Below, piece by piece: positions 54,669 through 64,000 of a DNA stretch of 64,000 bases. Under the pieces are notes generated by a model, which saw only the letters and a list, made by a program, of their open reading frames with translations, was not told the DNA's origin and did not search any database. The stretch covers positions 124,001-188,000 of the forward strand of contig JAVSML010025175.1 in assembly GCA_038503035.1 (NCBI GenBank), read 5' to 3'. The position numbers and the translations under genes were made by a program. The number at the start of each line of letters is the position of its first letter. Position 1 is the stretch's first letter. The stretch is from Crocodylus rhombifer. Lineage: Eukaryota; Chordata; Crocodylia; Crocodylidae.

Positions 54669-56199
54669 CACGTTACTCAGGTTCACAGACATGTGGCGAC
54701 TCCAAGATAAAGGAAATCCAGATGAAAACTTCTGGCAAGAACAAGATGTGAAGGCTTCTAAGTCACAATCAGCTGTCCCTTCAGCAAAGACTATCACATT
54801 CTCTTAGCTTCTATACCAGGGTATATCAGAGTTGAACTATTCATGTAACCCAGATAGCTCTCTATATTTCCCAAGCAGTGGTTTCATACTTAAAAGACGA
54901 TCAACCCCAAAACTACAACCAAAAGGCCTGTCCTGTGCTTAAACTCATGGTGTGAAATCCCAGTCAAGCCAACACAAATTCTGTAAGTGGAGTAGCTACA
55001 GGACTCAGCCCTATAATGCCCATCCAGTAATACATTCAAGCACATGCTTAACTTCAGGCACATAAGCCACCATAAGCACCCGGTGTTCCCCACATGTGTG
55101 ATTGCATTGGGGTCTCCGTATAAGGTGTGTGGCGCACATATTTTGCCACTAAAACAAATACCTAAATAAGACTGATAGTTAACCTCCCTCTTCTAACACA
55201 CTTACCAAAATGCACTGCATACTAGAGTATGTGCACAATTGTATCAGTTGTTTCTGTGCTACACGAACAGGTTCTTTGTACATCAGTATTTCAATACTCA
55301 TTTGAGGTGTTAAATACTTTTAACCACATCTTCAAAAAAGTTTTTTTCGTTTGTTTGTTTTTGAAGTTGTATCGTGTGTAGGAAATACCTCAAGCTCTGA
55401 GTTTCCTTAAGCCACCAATTACAATGTGGTAATTCAAGAAAAATAAATAGTTTACTGGATGAATTTTGCCACTTTTTTCCACAAACAGATACAAGGTCTC
55501 TCAAAGATATTTTTTGTTTGAAATTATTATCCAAACAGTTTCTGTAATTAACATTTGATCTACAACTCATTCAGCAGTAGCTGCTAACAACTATTAAACA
55601 TTTGATCCTACAGCTGCTATGACTGGACACATAGACCAGATCATCGCCCAGTATAAAAAGATGTAACTCCATTGACTTAACTGGAGCTCTGACAAGTTAT
55701 GCCAGCTGAGGTTCTCTTTCATTGGGTGAAATCCTTGCCTCATTTATATAAATTGTAGTTTTGCTTTTAACTTACATAGGGTCAGGAAACCTATAAGCAT
55801 AAATCTTAGAATCAGGTTTCTGATGCAAGTACTAATACTAATGAAGTCAGATCTTATTTTTCCTTCAGTTTTCTCCACTAACAGCTTAAAATTCCTGCCA
55901 GTGAATTCAGTTACTACAATATTTGCTGAAACTACACAACAATGGATTTGCAGCACAGACAAGACAAAGACATTTGAAAATTGATTGCTGTATTCCTTCA
56001 ACTGTGCATTCCACTAAGATGATGCTTCCAGTTTTTTTCATTCCTGTTCACCTGGTGATTTAGAACAACTGGATATATGTCAGGGGGAGGGGGAGTAATA
56101 CATTAATCTCTAGTTATTGTTCCCTATTTCTTACACGTATACCCAGAAAATGTCTTGGTCCTCAAGCTCATAATTGGCTTCTACTTTTCTTCACCCATA
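54669..56199. other. No recognisable feature
   Basis: AT-rich non-coding sequence. Confidence 0.45.
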
Positions 56200-57830
56200 T
56201 GATGTATGAAGGATGAATTCCATCAGAATGACACCAAGCAAAAATCATTGGCCTACCAAAGCCTAGCAAAGACCCACAATCAGCCTCCGAGCTACTGCCC
56301 AATCTCCCTTCTGAGTGTCTGCTACAAGATACTTGAGAAACTAGTTCTGCAACATGTTTCTCCAGTCATTGATTCTGCTCTAAACCCAAATTAATCTGGA
56401 TTCCACCATGGCCAGAGCACTTGTGATCAAGTTCTTGCCTTAGCCACCCCCATTGAAAATGACTTTCGGAAAAGCTTGCAGATTGGTGTTGTCTTCCTTG
56501 ACTTAACAGTAGTGTATGACAATGTCTAGCATACCAGTCCTCTGGCAAAAATATTGGGAATTCTGTCACATTGAGCCACTCATCTAGTCAAAGTATTATA
56601 ATATGGTTGATGCTTTAGAGTCATCCTGGCCAACTGAACTAGTTATTAGAGACATCAAATCAGTGGCCTTTCTCAGAGATCAGTACTGGTGTCTCTCCTT
56701 TTCAAACTGTACAACATTAATGACCTGCTTGTGACCAGCTCACAAAAATTGGGTTATGCTGATGACAGTGCATTTGCTACCCAAGCTCATGACTTTTCAA
56801 ATGTGGAACTCATACTTGATGGAGATATAAGACTGATGTCAGAGTACTGTCTAAAAATGGCACCTCAAACCAAATATCTCAAAGTCTGTCTCAAGTGTTC
56901 TCCACCTGCTTAATGCCAGCCCTAATCATGAACTCACTATCACCTTAAATGGTCAGTCTCTCAAATTCTAAATCCACCCAATTTATCTTGGAGTCATCCT
57001 TGACCAGACTTTAACTTATAAATCACATCTCCAGAAAACTGCTTGAAAAATCAGAACAAGGAATAACTTACTTGCCAAATTTGCAGGCTGCACTTTGGGT
57101 GCCAGTGCCTTCATACCGTGTTCATGTGCTCTCACACTACATTATTCAGTTCCAGAATACTGTGCCCCTGTATGGGCTCATTTATTGCACAGCAAACTAG
57201 TGGACATCCAACTGCATGCTAGAATGCATCTTGTGTCAGGCACATTGCACCCCTCTCCACTCCCATGATTACTAGTCCTCAGTAACCTTGCTCCCCATCA
57301 TCTCTGCTGCACAAATGGTGAAGTAAACTTACTATCCAGACCCTCTGATAATCCTACACTGCCAGTGCATTGGGACATATTTTACCCACCATAGGTCAGC
57401 TCCCGTCAAGAAGTCCAATATGGTCCGCCCTTTCAGAACCCTTTCACATTTCCTTTACTTACTCAATAGCATGAAGAATGGTCAGCACAAGCACCAGTCA
57501 GTCATCACATCATCTCTGACCCTGCAGTCAGTCAACCAGGGTTGAACTGGCCATGCTGTTATTGGTCACTTCTCAACTGGTTTCAAACTGGACAGGGTCA
57601 CTGTGCCTCAAATCTATACCAAGGAGCCTTCGCAATGACAACAAATGCCCTTGTGGACAAGTTCAAACTATATTCTACATTGTTGACTTGCGTTCATTTA
57701 CTATGTTACCTGGTGGCCTTCAAGCTCTTCACACTAGTAATGACTTTGCCTTAAGATGGCTGAAACAATATGCCAAAACCATATATGCTAAATACATAAA
57801 TTTCTTAAAGAATAAAGGGTTCTTTTTCAT
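56200..57830 (+). pseudogene. Non-CR1 LINE reverse transcriptase, decayed
   Basis: Successive frames show SYCPISLLSVCYKILEKLVL (palm entry), VVFLDLTVVYDNV (first catalytic Asp region), LGYADDSAFATQAHDF (the YADD box at about 56753-56767), SKLVDIQL-type sequence near 57200, and CPCGQVQTIFYIVD near 57640 (Cys-rich end). The order fits a LINE reverse transcriptase plus tail of the same clade as 52190-52870. Many stops and frameshifts show it is an old, dead copy. I do not assign the clade firmly (a jockey-related group such as Crack or Daphne is possible). Confidence 0.7.
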
Positions 57831-58500
57831 GAATAAAATAGGTGAGCATGAACTATTTCTAACTGACCCCAAAAGCTGAAGAGTCTCTTTATTAAAGGGT
57901 CCCATGTTATATTTCCTGTGATAATTTGGGGAATCTGTTCCTGTCCAGCTCATGGATGCTGTTTGGTACTGAGGAACTCCATATGTATATCTGTGTCAGA
58001 CCATCATTTCTATGTTGAATGGAGGGCTTGTTTACCTTCTGGGCTGTATTTTGCCTCCACCTTGAGCTAAAACACACAGGCAGTGACAGAAAAAAAAACC
58101 ATTTGCTCCTGGCATGTGGATAACAATGGAGAGTTATTAAAGATTAATGATAGTTCATTCAAATTGGACAAATAGACTTATCACCCAGAGTAAACCAGAC
58201 CTTTAAGACTGAGCTCCTGGTGGGGAAGGAGATTTAATTAAGTAGGGTAGTTGAAACACCTGGAAAAACTGATCCTGGGTCACCTCACCAAGGAAACTGG
58301 AGGTAACAAGAGAAAGGGCCTCTCAGCCATTTTATGAAGACCAGAAGGGTATCAACTGAAGGGTCCTAGAATGTCATTCCCCATGATTTGGAGAAGCTAG
58401 GACATAGAAGAACCCAAACATCCCAGAGAATACAAAGGTATGAAGAAGATGAGGCACAGAGATGTCTCAAAGTGTCTTATTTACTCTCTACTCAGCACTG
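57831..58500. other. No recognisable feature
   Basis: Non-coding sequence. Confidence 0.45.
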
Positions 58501-59490
58501 GTTAGGCCTCCTATGAAGTAGTGTGTGCAGTTCTGAGCTCCGCATTTTAGAAAGGATGTGGAGAAGATAGAGATCTCCAGAGGCAGGCAACACTGATGTT
58601 AAAGGGCTTGGAAAGCAAGAGGAGAGGCTGAAGGAGCTAGGCACACAGAAAAAGTGTTTAAGAGGGGTCACAACAGCAGTCTTCAAATACTTAATGAGCT
58701 GCCATAAAGAAGAGGGAAATCACCCTTTTCTCTCTTGCTGTAGAGAGCAGACCATGCACCAATGGCTTGAAGTTGCGGTAAAGTAGTTTTAGATCGGATA
58801 TATCAGGAAAAACTTCTTCGCTGTTTGAAATGTGAGGCAGTGGAATAGACTGCCTTGGAAAGTTATGGACTCTCCATCACTAGAGGTGTTCAAGAAGAGA
58901 TTAGACAGCTACTAGTTGGGGATGGTCTAGGTGTAGCTATGCCTTTTTGCCATGGGTATTTCCCATACTTCTGAGCTTTGCTGGTTGCCCCTGCCCTCCC
59001 CAGTGCCTTTTTTGCTACATAGGTCAGGATGTTTATAAGCATTGGGTGTTGGCTATAGCCAAGGCTAGGGACTTTGACTGGGGTGTTCCAATGCTTATGC
59101 TGGGACCAAAGCCAGCGGTTCCTGCCGAGAGGTCTTCCCCTCCACCCAGGGTCAGTTTGATAGTCATATTTGGGGTCAGGAAGGAACTTTACCACATGGT
59201 CAGATTGGTATGGATTCTGGGGAGTTTTTGCCTTCCTCTGTAGCAAAGGGCATGGCCCTCTACCTGGGACATCTTGAGCGTATATTGACACCAATTTCTA
59301 GAAGCAGGACATTGACTGCCATGGTTCCCCTGCTTTACTTGTTGTGTCCAGGTTGAGGGTATTCTTATGTAGAGTTTAGGTCATGGTTTGTATAGGATGA
59401 TTTGGACACGGATGATCCTGCCTCAGGCTGGGGGTTGAACTAGATGATGTCTAGAGATCCTTTCTAGACCTGCTTCTTTGCTTCTATTAT
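58501..59490 (+). mobile_element. CR1 LINE, ORF2 end and long 3' UTR, old copy
   Basis: 58501-58930 is decayed ORF2 C-terminus in broken frames, and 59060-59490 is the 3' UTR that matches 4690-5175, ending 'ggttgaactagatgatgtct' and 'agagatcctttctagacctg'. It abuts the hAT element that starts at 59517. Confidence 0.72.
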
Positions 59491-59540
59491 CCTATTTTCC
59501 CTGTATCTCTCTATATCAGAAGCAGGCAATTATTTCAGGT

Positions 59541-60746
59541 GGAAGGTCACCAAATCATTAGACGCAGGGGTTGCTGTGGATGTAGTCTTTCTGGACTTCC
59601 GGAAGGCTTTCGACACTGTCTCTCACCCTGTCCTCATCAAAAAGCTGGGAGACTGTGGTGTCGATGCCCACACGGTCAAATGGGTCGCCAACTGGTTGGA
59701 GGGCCGCACCCAGAGGGTGGTAGTGGATGGGTTCTTCTCGACCTGGAAGGACGTGGGCAGTGGGGTTCCGCAGGGCTCGGTCCTCGGGCCCGCACTGTTC
59801 AACATCTTCATCAGTGACTTGGATGAGGGGGTAGAAAGCACCCTGTTCAAGTTTGCTGATGACACTAAGATGTGGGGGGATGTGGGTGCACTAGAAGGGT
59901 GCAATAGGCTACAAGCTGACCTTGACAGGTTGCAACGGTGGGCGGATGAGAATAGGATGGGGTTTAACACTGATAAGTGCAACGTGTTGCACATGGGGAG
60001 GAAGAACCGGCACCACACTTACAGGTTGGGGAACTCCCCTCTTGCCAGCACGGAGACGGAAAAGGATCTTGGAGTCGTCATTGACTCCACGATGAACATG
60101 GGCCGGCAGTGTGGGGAGGCAGTCAAGAAGGCCAACCGTACCCTGTCATGCATCCACAGATGCATCTCGAGCAGGTCCAGGGAGGTGATCCTCCCCCTCT
60201 ATGCGGCACTGGTCAGGCTGCAGCTGGAGTACTGCGTCCAGTTCTGGGCGCCACACTTCAAGAGGGATGTGGACGATATGGAAAGAGTTCAGAGGAGGGC
60301 CACTCGTATGATCAGGGGTCAGCAGGGCAGGCCTTATGAGGAGAGGCTACGGGACCTGAACCTGTTTAGCCTCCACAAGAGAAGGTTAAGGGGGGACCTT
60401 GTGGCCTGCTACAAACTGGTCGGGGGGATCAGCAGGTATTGGGGGAGTCCCTGTTCCCCCGTGCGCTGCCAGGAGTGACCAGGAATAACGGTCACAAGCT
60501 GGCGGAGGGTAAGTTTAGATTAGATATTAGGAGGCGCTACTTCACAGTCAGGGCGGCTAGGGCCTGGAACCGGCTTCCAGGGGAAGTGGTGCAGGCTCCT
60601 AGCCTGGGGATTTTTAAAAGGAAGTTAGATGAGCACCTTGCCGGGGTCATCTGACCCCGGGGCTCTTTCCTGCCAAGGCAGGGGGTCGGACTAGATGATC
60701 TACCTAGGTCCCTTCCGACTCTAGCTACTATGAAACTATGAAACTA
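59541..60746 (+). mobile_element. CR1 LINE, 5'-truncated, young copy
   Basis: Starts within ORF2 at the VTKSLDAGVAVDVVFLDF region and runs to the CR1 terminus 'ggtcggactagatgatctac' and 'ctaggtcccttccgactct', with an (ATGAAACT)-type tail. The host hAT sequence resumes at about 60750 ('ttaacaaggtttggtgag'). The left junction is uncertain by about 10 bases. Confidence 0.85.
59576..60654 (+). pseudogene. CR1 reverse transcriptase fragment with one frameshift
   Basis: The first 300 codons from 59576 hold the palm: VVFLDFRKAFDTVSHP with the first catalytic Asp, GSGVPQGSVLGPALFN, and FADDTKMWGD (residues about 93-102) with the paired Asp. The C-terminal part then runs ERVQRRATRMIRGQQGRPY and onward. 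Near 60430-60445, in 'ggtattgggg', the frame shifts by one base; the last 72 codons continue from 60439 to the end KRKLDEHLAGVI. The fragment lacks the endonuclease and ORF1, so it cannot act alone. Confidence 0.85.
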
Positions 60747-61853
60747 TAAGGCTGCTTAACAAGGTTTGGTGAGTTTTCGAGGGGTGCATGGGTAGCCCCA
60801 CACCTTGACAATTGCCCTGCCCCCTGTTTGCCATCTTGGGACTATAGATCCCATCCCTAACTCCTGACCCTTGGCATCAGAAGTTCCTCTCCTTCCCCCC
60901 AGAAATACTTCTTCTGGAAAGGGGGGATTGCCATCTTAGAGCCAGAAAAACACAAAATCATACACTGAAAGTCAAATACCTACTATAACATATTTTATTA
61001 CAGAAAATATATTTTTGTCATGATTTGTTTGTATACTGTATATAGAGGTGATTGCATAATAACTCAAAAATAAATTCTTAGTCATGTATACTGTGGGGGA
61101 GGGTGGCTGAGTGTGTGTGGATGCATGGTGGGGTAGGGGGATGTGAGAAGCTGTGGCTGTGGGGGGAACATAGGGTATGTTGGGGGTTGTGTATATGTGG
61201 AGGGTTAAGGGGGCAGGGTGTGGGTGTGTGGCATTTATGGGGTGTGAGGGAGGGTGAGGAGGTGTTGGGGCCCCCCACACACACTCCTCCCATGGTGCAG
61301 CAGCAAGCAAGGGCGCTCAGGGTACTTGTGTCAGCACAAGCGCTGGTGTCCAGTGGCATACAGCTCCAGCCAGCACTGCACATCACAAGAAGCACAGCCC
61401 CCACTGGGCTGTCTTTATCTCGGGCACTCCCCACATTCATATGACATTGGAAGGAAGCCCCATGCATTGGGGCATCAAAGGCAGCTGGCTCCAGTGCGTG
61501 GGGCTTCCCTCCCCAGCTGCACCAGTGTGGGGCCTGCATATGCATAGCAAAAAGTACCGGCAGTAGACAGCTTGGCAGGGGCTGTGCTCCTCACCTTAAT
61601 GTGCAGGGCTGGACAGAGCCACATGCTGCCAGGCACCAGCACCTGCACCAGGCACAAGCACCCTCTCCTGCTGCTGCTTCTGCTGCTGCTGCCACTGCCA
61701 CTGCTGCCTGATGGGGCTGTGCACCATAGGGGGAGCAGTGGGGTGTCCTTCACCCTCCCTTACACCCACACTCTGCCCACCCAAGCTCCACACTGCCACC
61801 AGCCCCATGCTCTGCACTCCTGCCCAGCTGCAGTTCCACACTAACCCCCCCCG

Positions 61854-61854
<1 letters not shown>
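60747..61854. other. Interior of the split hAT-type element
   Basis: No coding domain seen. A G-rich stretch at 61090-61270 and 'ctgctgctgctgcc' repeats near 61680 are low complexity. Confidence 0.5.
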
Positions 61855-61901
<47 letters not shown>

Positions 61902-61911
61902 NNNNNNNNNN

Positions 61912-61972
<61 letters not shown>
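61855..61972. repeat. (CA)n microsatellite with assembly gap
   Basis: Pure CA repeat on both sides of ten N bases at 61902-61911. The true repeat length is unknown. Confidence 0.95.
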
Positions 61973-61974
<2 letters not shown>

Positions 61975-62224
61975 CCCTACCTGCTGCCTGAAATAAGCAG
62001 GACACCAGGGAAGCCGGAAGCTGCCTGTTGGCTGGGCTGGGCAAGGCCCTTCCACCCAAGGGTGGGAGTAAGGCACAATAGGGTATGTTGGAGGCGTGTG
62101 TATACGTTGGCACCTCACTCTCACTCTCATGAGTAGAAGGGCCGGGCAGGTTACAACTTGGTGGGTGCCATAAGTTGGATGAAAGTGCCTGTTGGGCTGT
62201 ATTTTGCCTGCTCCTGCTCTATAT

Positions 62225-62310
62225 ATTCATAGTTTCATAGTTTCATAGTTTCTAGGGTCAGAAGGGACCTGAGTAGATCATCTGAGTAGATCATTCCTTG
62301 TGCTATCCAA
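62225..62310 (-). mobile_element. CR1 LINE 3' end fragment
   Basis: (ATAGTTTC)-type tail, then 'tagggtcagaagggacctg' and 'gtagatcatctgagtagatc', the reverse of the 3' end seen at 60650-60740. Only the terminus is present. Confidence 0.75.
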
Positions 62311-63270
62311 AAGATAAAAAGATCAGTTTAGGAAAATCTGCAGCCTGCGTGTTATATGCTTCAGCTCTTGTGTATCCCTTACAAGATGAACTGTAACCCA
62401 GAGTGAGCTCAAATGAGCTCTCTAGGAATGGGTGCACTTTAAGTCACAGGATGTCCAGGTGGGGTTACCACTTGCCTTAGGAGCCTAGGCTAGCTGGTCT
62501 GTCCCATTTTTGTAAAGAGTGTAGCAGGGCAATGAGGTGCCTGATACTTGTACAGCAGCAAGTAAGGAACCCAGCTGCGGGTTGCCAGGGTGACTGGTGG
62601 GAGTCAGCTGACTGGAAGGGGCAGGGCCTGGCTCCCTTATAACTTCCAGCTGAGGCAAGGCAGGCAGTTGCCTACCAGTAGTCATAGGGGTAGGAACTCT
62701 GCTGGGGTGAGAAAAAGGAAGAGGCTAGAATGCATGGGCAATTGTTCGGGTGAGAGATGGAGAAACCCTGTGACCGGCTTGAAGGTGATTATGGCCAGAT
62801 GGCTTAGGTTTACATTATAGCCAAAGGGCTTGAGTTTGTGTTGACAGTTTACTACCAGTGGTTTGGGCGAGGCTATTAGGGGTTGGAGGAGACCTCATAG
62901 GGGACCCACAGTAGCGTGGGGACCCCAGTGCTGGAGACAGCACAGCATTGGGGGGGTGTGGACCCCAGCCCCAGTGTGGGCACGGTAAGCCCCAGAGTGA
63001 GAGGGCAGCAAGAAGCCCAGAGCAAAAGGGGTGGCGTGAGAGACAAGGGCTGCAGAGGGACCGAGCGCCTATGCGGTTGCGCAGTTGTGAGACAGATCAA
63101 ACAACATCTGGTACATCTGTGAGGCTTTGGGCGTGATACAGGGGTGGTTGGAGCCACACGTAGCCCATAAGGCTGGGGTGTTCAGAACCCCATTATAGAA
63201 GCAAGACACGGGGTAGCAGGACCAACGTGATCAACAAGATGAGGGACAGCCTCCCTTTAATATATTTATT
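62311..63270. other. Unclassified repeat-like sequence
   Basis: From about 62480 the sequence is moderately GC-rich and has the look of a solo LTR or other retroelement part ('cagtggtttgggcgaggc', 'ggggttggaggagacctc'), but I cannot define ends, a target duplication or a primer site. No exon is seen. Confidence 0.25.
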
Positions 63271-64000
63271 TCATAGATTTCATAGACATCAGGGCTGGAA
63301 GGGACCTCAGGAGATCATCGAGTCCAGCCCCCTGCCCCAGGGGCAGGAAGACAGCTGGGGTCATAGGATCCCAGCAAGACAAGCATCCAATTTACTCTTG
63401 AAGGTGTTCAATGGAGATGCTTGAACCACCTCCGATGGCAGACTGTTCCAGACCTTGGGGGCTCGGACAGTAAAGAAATTCTTCCTTATGTCCAGCCTGA
63501 AACGGTCTTGCAGGAGTTTGTGACCATTCGACCTTGTCATCCCTTGGGGCGCCCTGGTGAAAAAATGTTCCCCCAGATCCTGGTGGTCACCCCGATAAAC
63601 TTATAGGTGGCCATCAGATCACACCTGAGCCTACGCTTTTCCAGGCTAAAGAGTCCCATGGCTCTCAGCCTATCATCATAAGATCTGTTTTCCTGACCTC
63701 TGATCATGCACATGGCTCTCCTCTGGACTCTCTCAAGCTTCTCCACATCCTTTTTGAATTGTGGAGCCCAAAACTGGACACAGTACTGCAGCTGCGGCCT
63801 CACCAAGGCCGAGTACAAGGGGAGAATGACATCCCGGGATTTGCTCGAGAAGCATCTATGGATGCAAGCCAGCGTTTTGGTCGCTTTACTAGCCGCAGCA
63901 TCGCATTGCAGGCTCATGTTCATCTTGTGGTCAATGATGACCCCCAAGTCTCTTTCTTCTGTAGTGCTAACCAACGTAGCACTGCCGAGCCTATAAGGGT
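63271..64000 (-). mobile_element. CR1 LINE, 3' part, young copy, cut by window edge
   Basis: Plus-strand reading begins 'catagatttcatagacatca' then 'gggctggaagggacctcagg', the reverse of a CR1 terminus, and continues into ORF2. The element leaves the window at the right. Confidence 0.88.
63537..63974 (-). pseudogene. CR1 ORF2 C-terminal fragment
   Basis: 145 residues with EERDLGVIIDHKMNMSLQCD, LACIHRCFSSKSRDVILPLY, YCVQFWAPQFKKDVEKLERV and MGLFSLEKRRLRCDLMATYK. It differs from the 42.6- and 59.6-kb copies at many sites, so it is another CR1 subfamily. The coding frame breaks before the normal C-terminus, near 63537. Confidence 0.82.

Larger units (their letters stand above)
59517..62216. mobile_element. 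hAT-type element split by a CR1 insertion
   Basis: Left end 'cagaagcaggcaa' and right end 'ttgcctgctcctg' are 13-bp inverted repeats with one mismatch, flanked by a perfect ctctatat duplication (59509-59516 and 62217-62224). Removing the CR1 leaves about 1.5 kb. Both edges resemble the small element at 34720-34902: 'gcaattattt' plus 'ggtggaagg' on the left, 'gttgggctgtattttgcc' on the right. No transposase frame is seen. It carries the CA microsatellite and the assembly gap. Confidence 0.75.

Noticed and set aside
61596..62136. Frames of Cys-Val or His-Thr repeats
   Set aside because: They are translations of the CA microsatellite and cross the N gap.
41190..64000. SLC4A4 exons on the minus strand, expected from mammalian gene order
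   Set aside because: No minus-strand frame resembles the transporter; the gene may lie further away.
1..64000. CRISPR arrays, rRNA genes, tRNA genes and bacterial operons
   Set aside because: Repeats here are microsatellites, minisatellites or transposon ends. No regularly spaced direct repeats, tRNA box pairs or rRNA sequence were seen by eye.

Overview
The window looks like a piece of a reptile (archelosaur) nuclear genome, most likely crocodilian. The reasons are one large spliced vertebrate gene in a repeat-rich, intron-rich background; many CR1 LINEs of several ages with the sauropsid CR1 3' end; Penelope-like elements; and many short hAT and other terminal-inverted-repeat elements. A turtle is possible. 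A bird is unlikely because of the large introns and the Penelope and hAT load. There are no bacterial genes, CRISPR arrays or rRNA genes.

The only host gene I can support is GC, the vitamin D-binding protein, a secreted member of the albumin family. It lies on the + strand from 10311 to about 41190. Eleven coding exons (family exons 2 to 12) are read with canonical GT/AG borders and one continuous frame, and a short terminal exon at 41051 is likely. The signal-peptide exon was not found in the first 10.3 kb. Exon lengths (70, 133, 212, 133, 95, 130, 203, 133, 98, 133, 63) and phases follow the albumin-family plan. Compared with the human protein as I recall it, this copy has His and Leu where two vitamin D contact residues are Tyr32 and Met107, has lost both cysteines of one domain II disulfide and gained an N-glycosylation sequon there, carries several more sequons, and has an extended C-terminus.

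Layout: 1-1495 is the 5' part of a minus-strand CR1 with an intact ORF1 carrying an SGNH esterase domain. 2.8-7.1 kb holds Penelope and CR1 remnants. 7.1-41.2 kb is GC and its introns, which contain CR1 fragments, terminal-inverted-repeat elements, a large inverted repeat (26.3-27.0 kb), a nested pair of hAT elements (34.7-35.1 kb), a possible 4-kb transposon (35.7-39.7 kb) with a minisatellite and a decayed zinc-knuckle ORF, and a Penelope fragment (40.0-40.5 kb). 41.3-64 kb has no recognised host gene. It holds young CR1 copies (42.5, 59.5 and 63.3 kb), two decayed LINEs of another clade (52.2 and 56.2 kb), hAT elements with exact 8-bp target duplications (46.3, 54.2 and 59.5-62.2 kb), and a CA microsatellite with a 10-N assembly gap.

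The elements appear to form a layered record: CR1 inside hAT, hAT inside hAT, and hAT inside another inverted-repeat element. I saw no clearly new multi-gene system. The most promising observations are the changes in GC and the nested or rearranged repeats around its exons. All comparisons with known families rest on recall and reading by eye.
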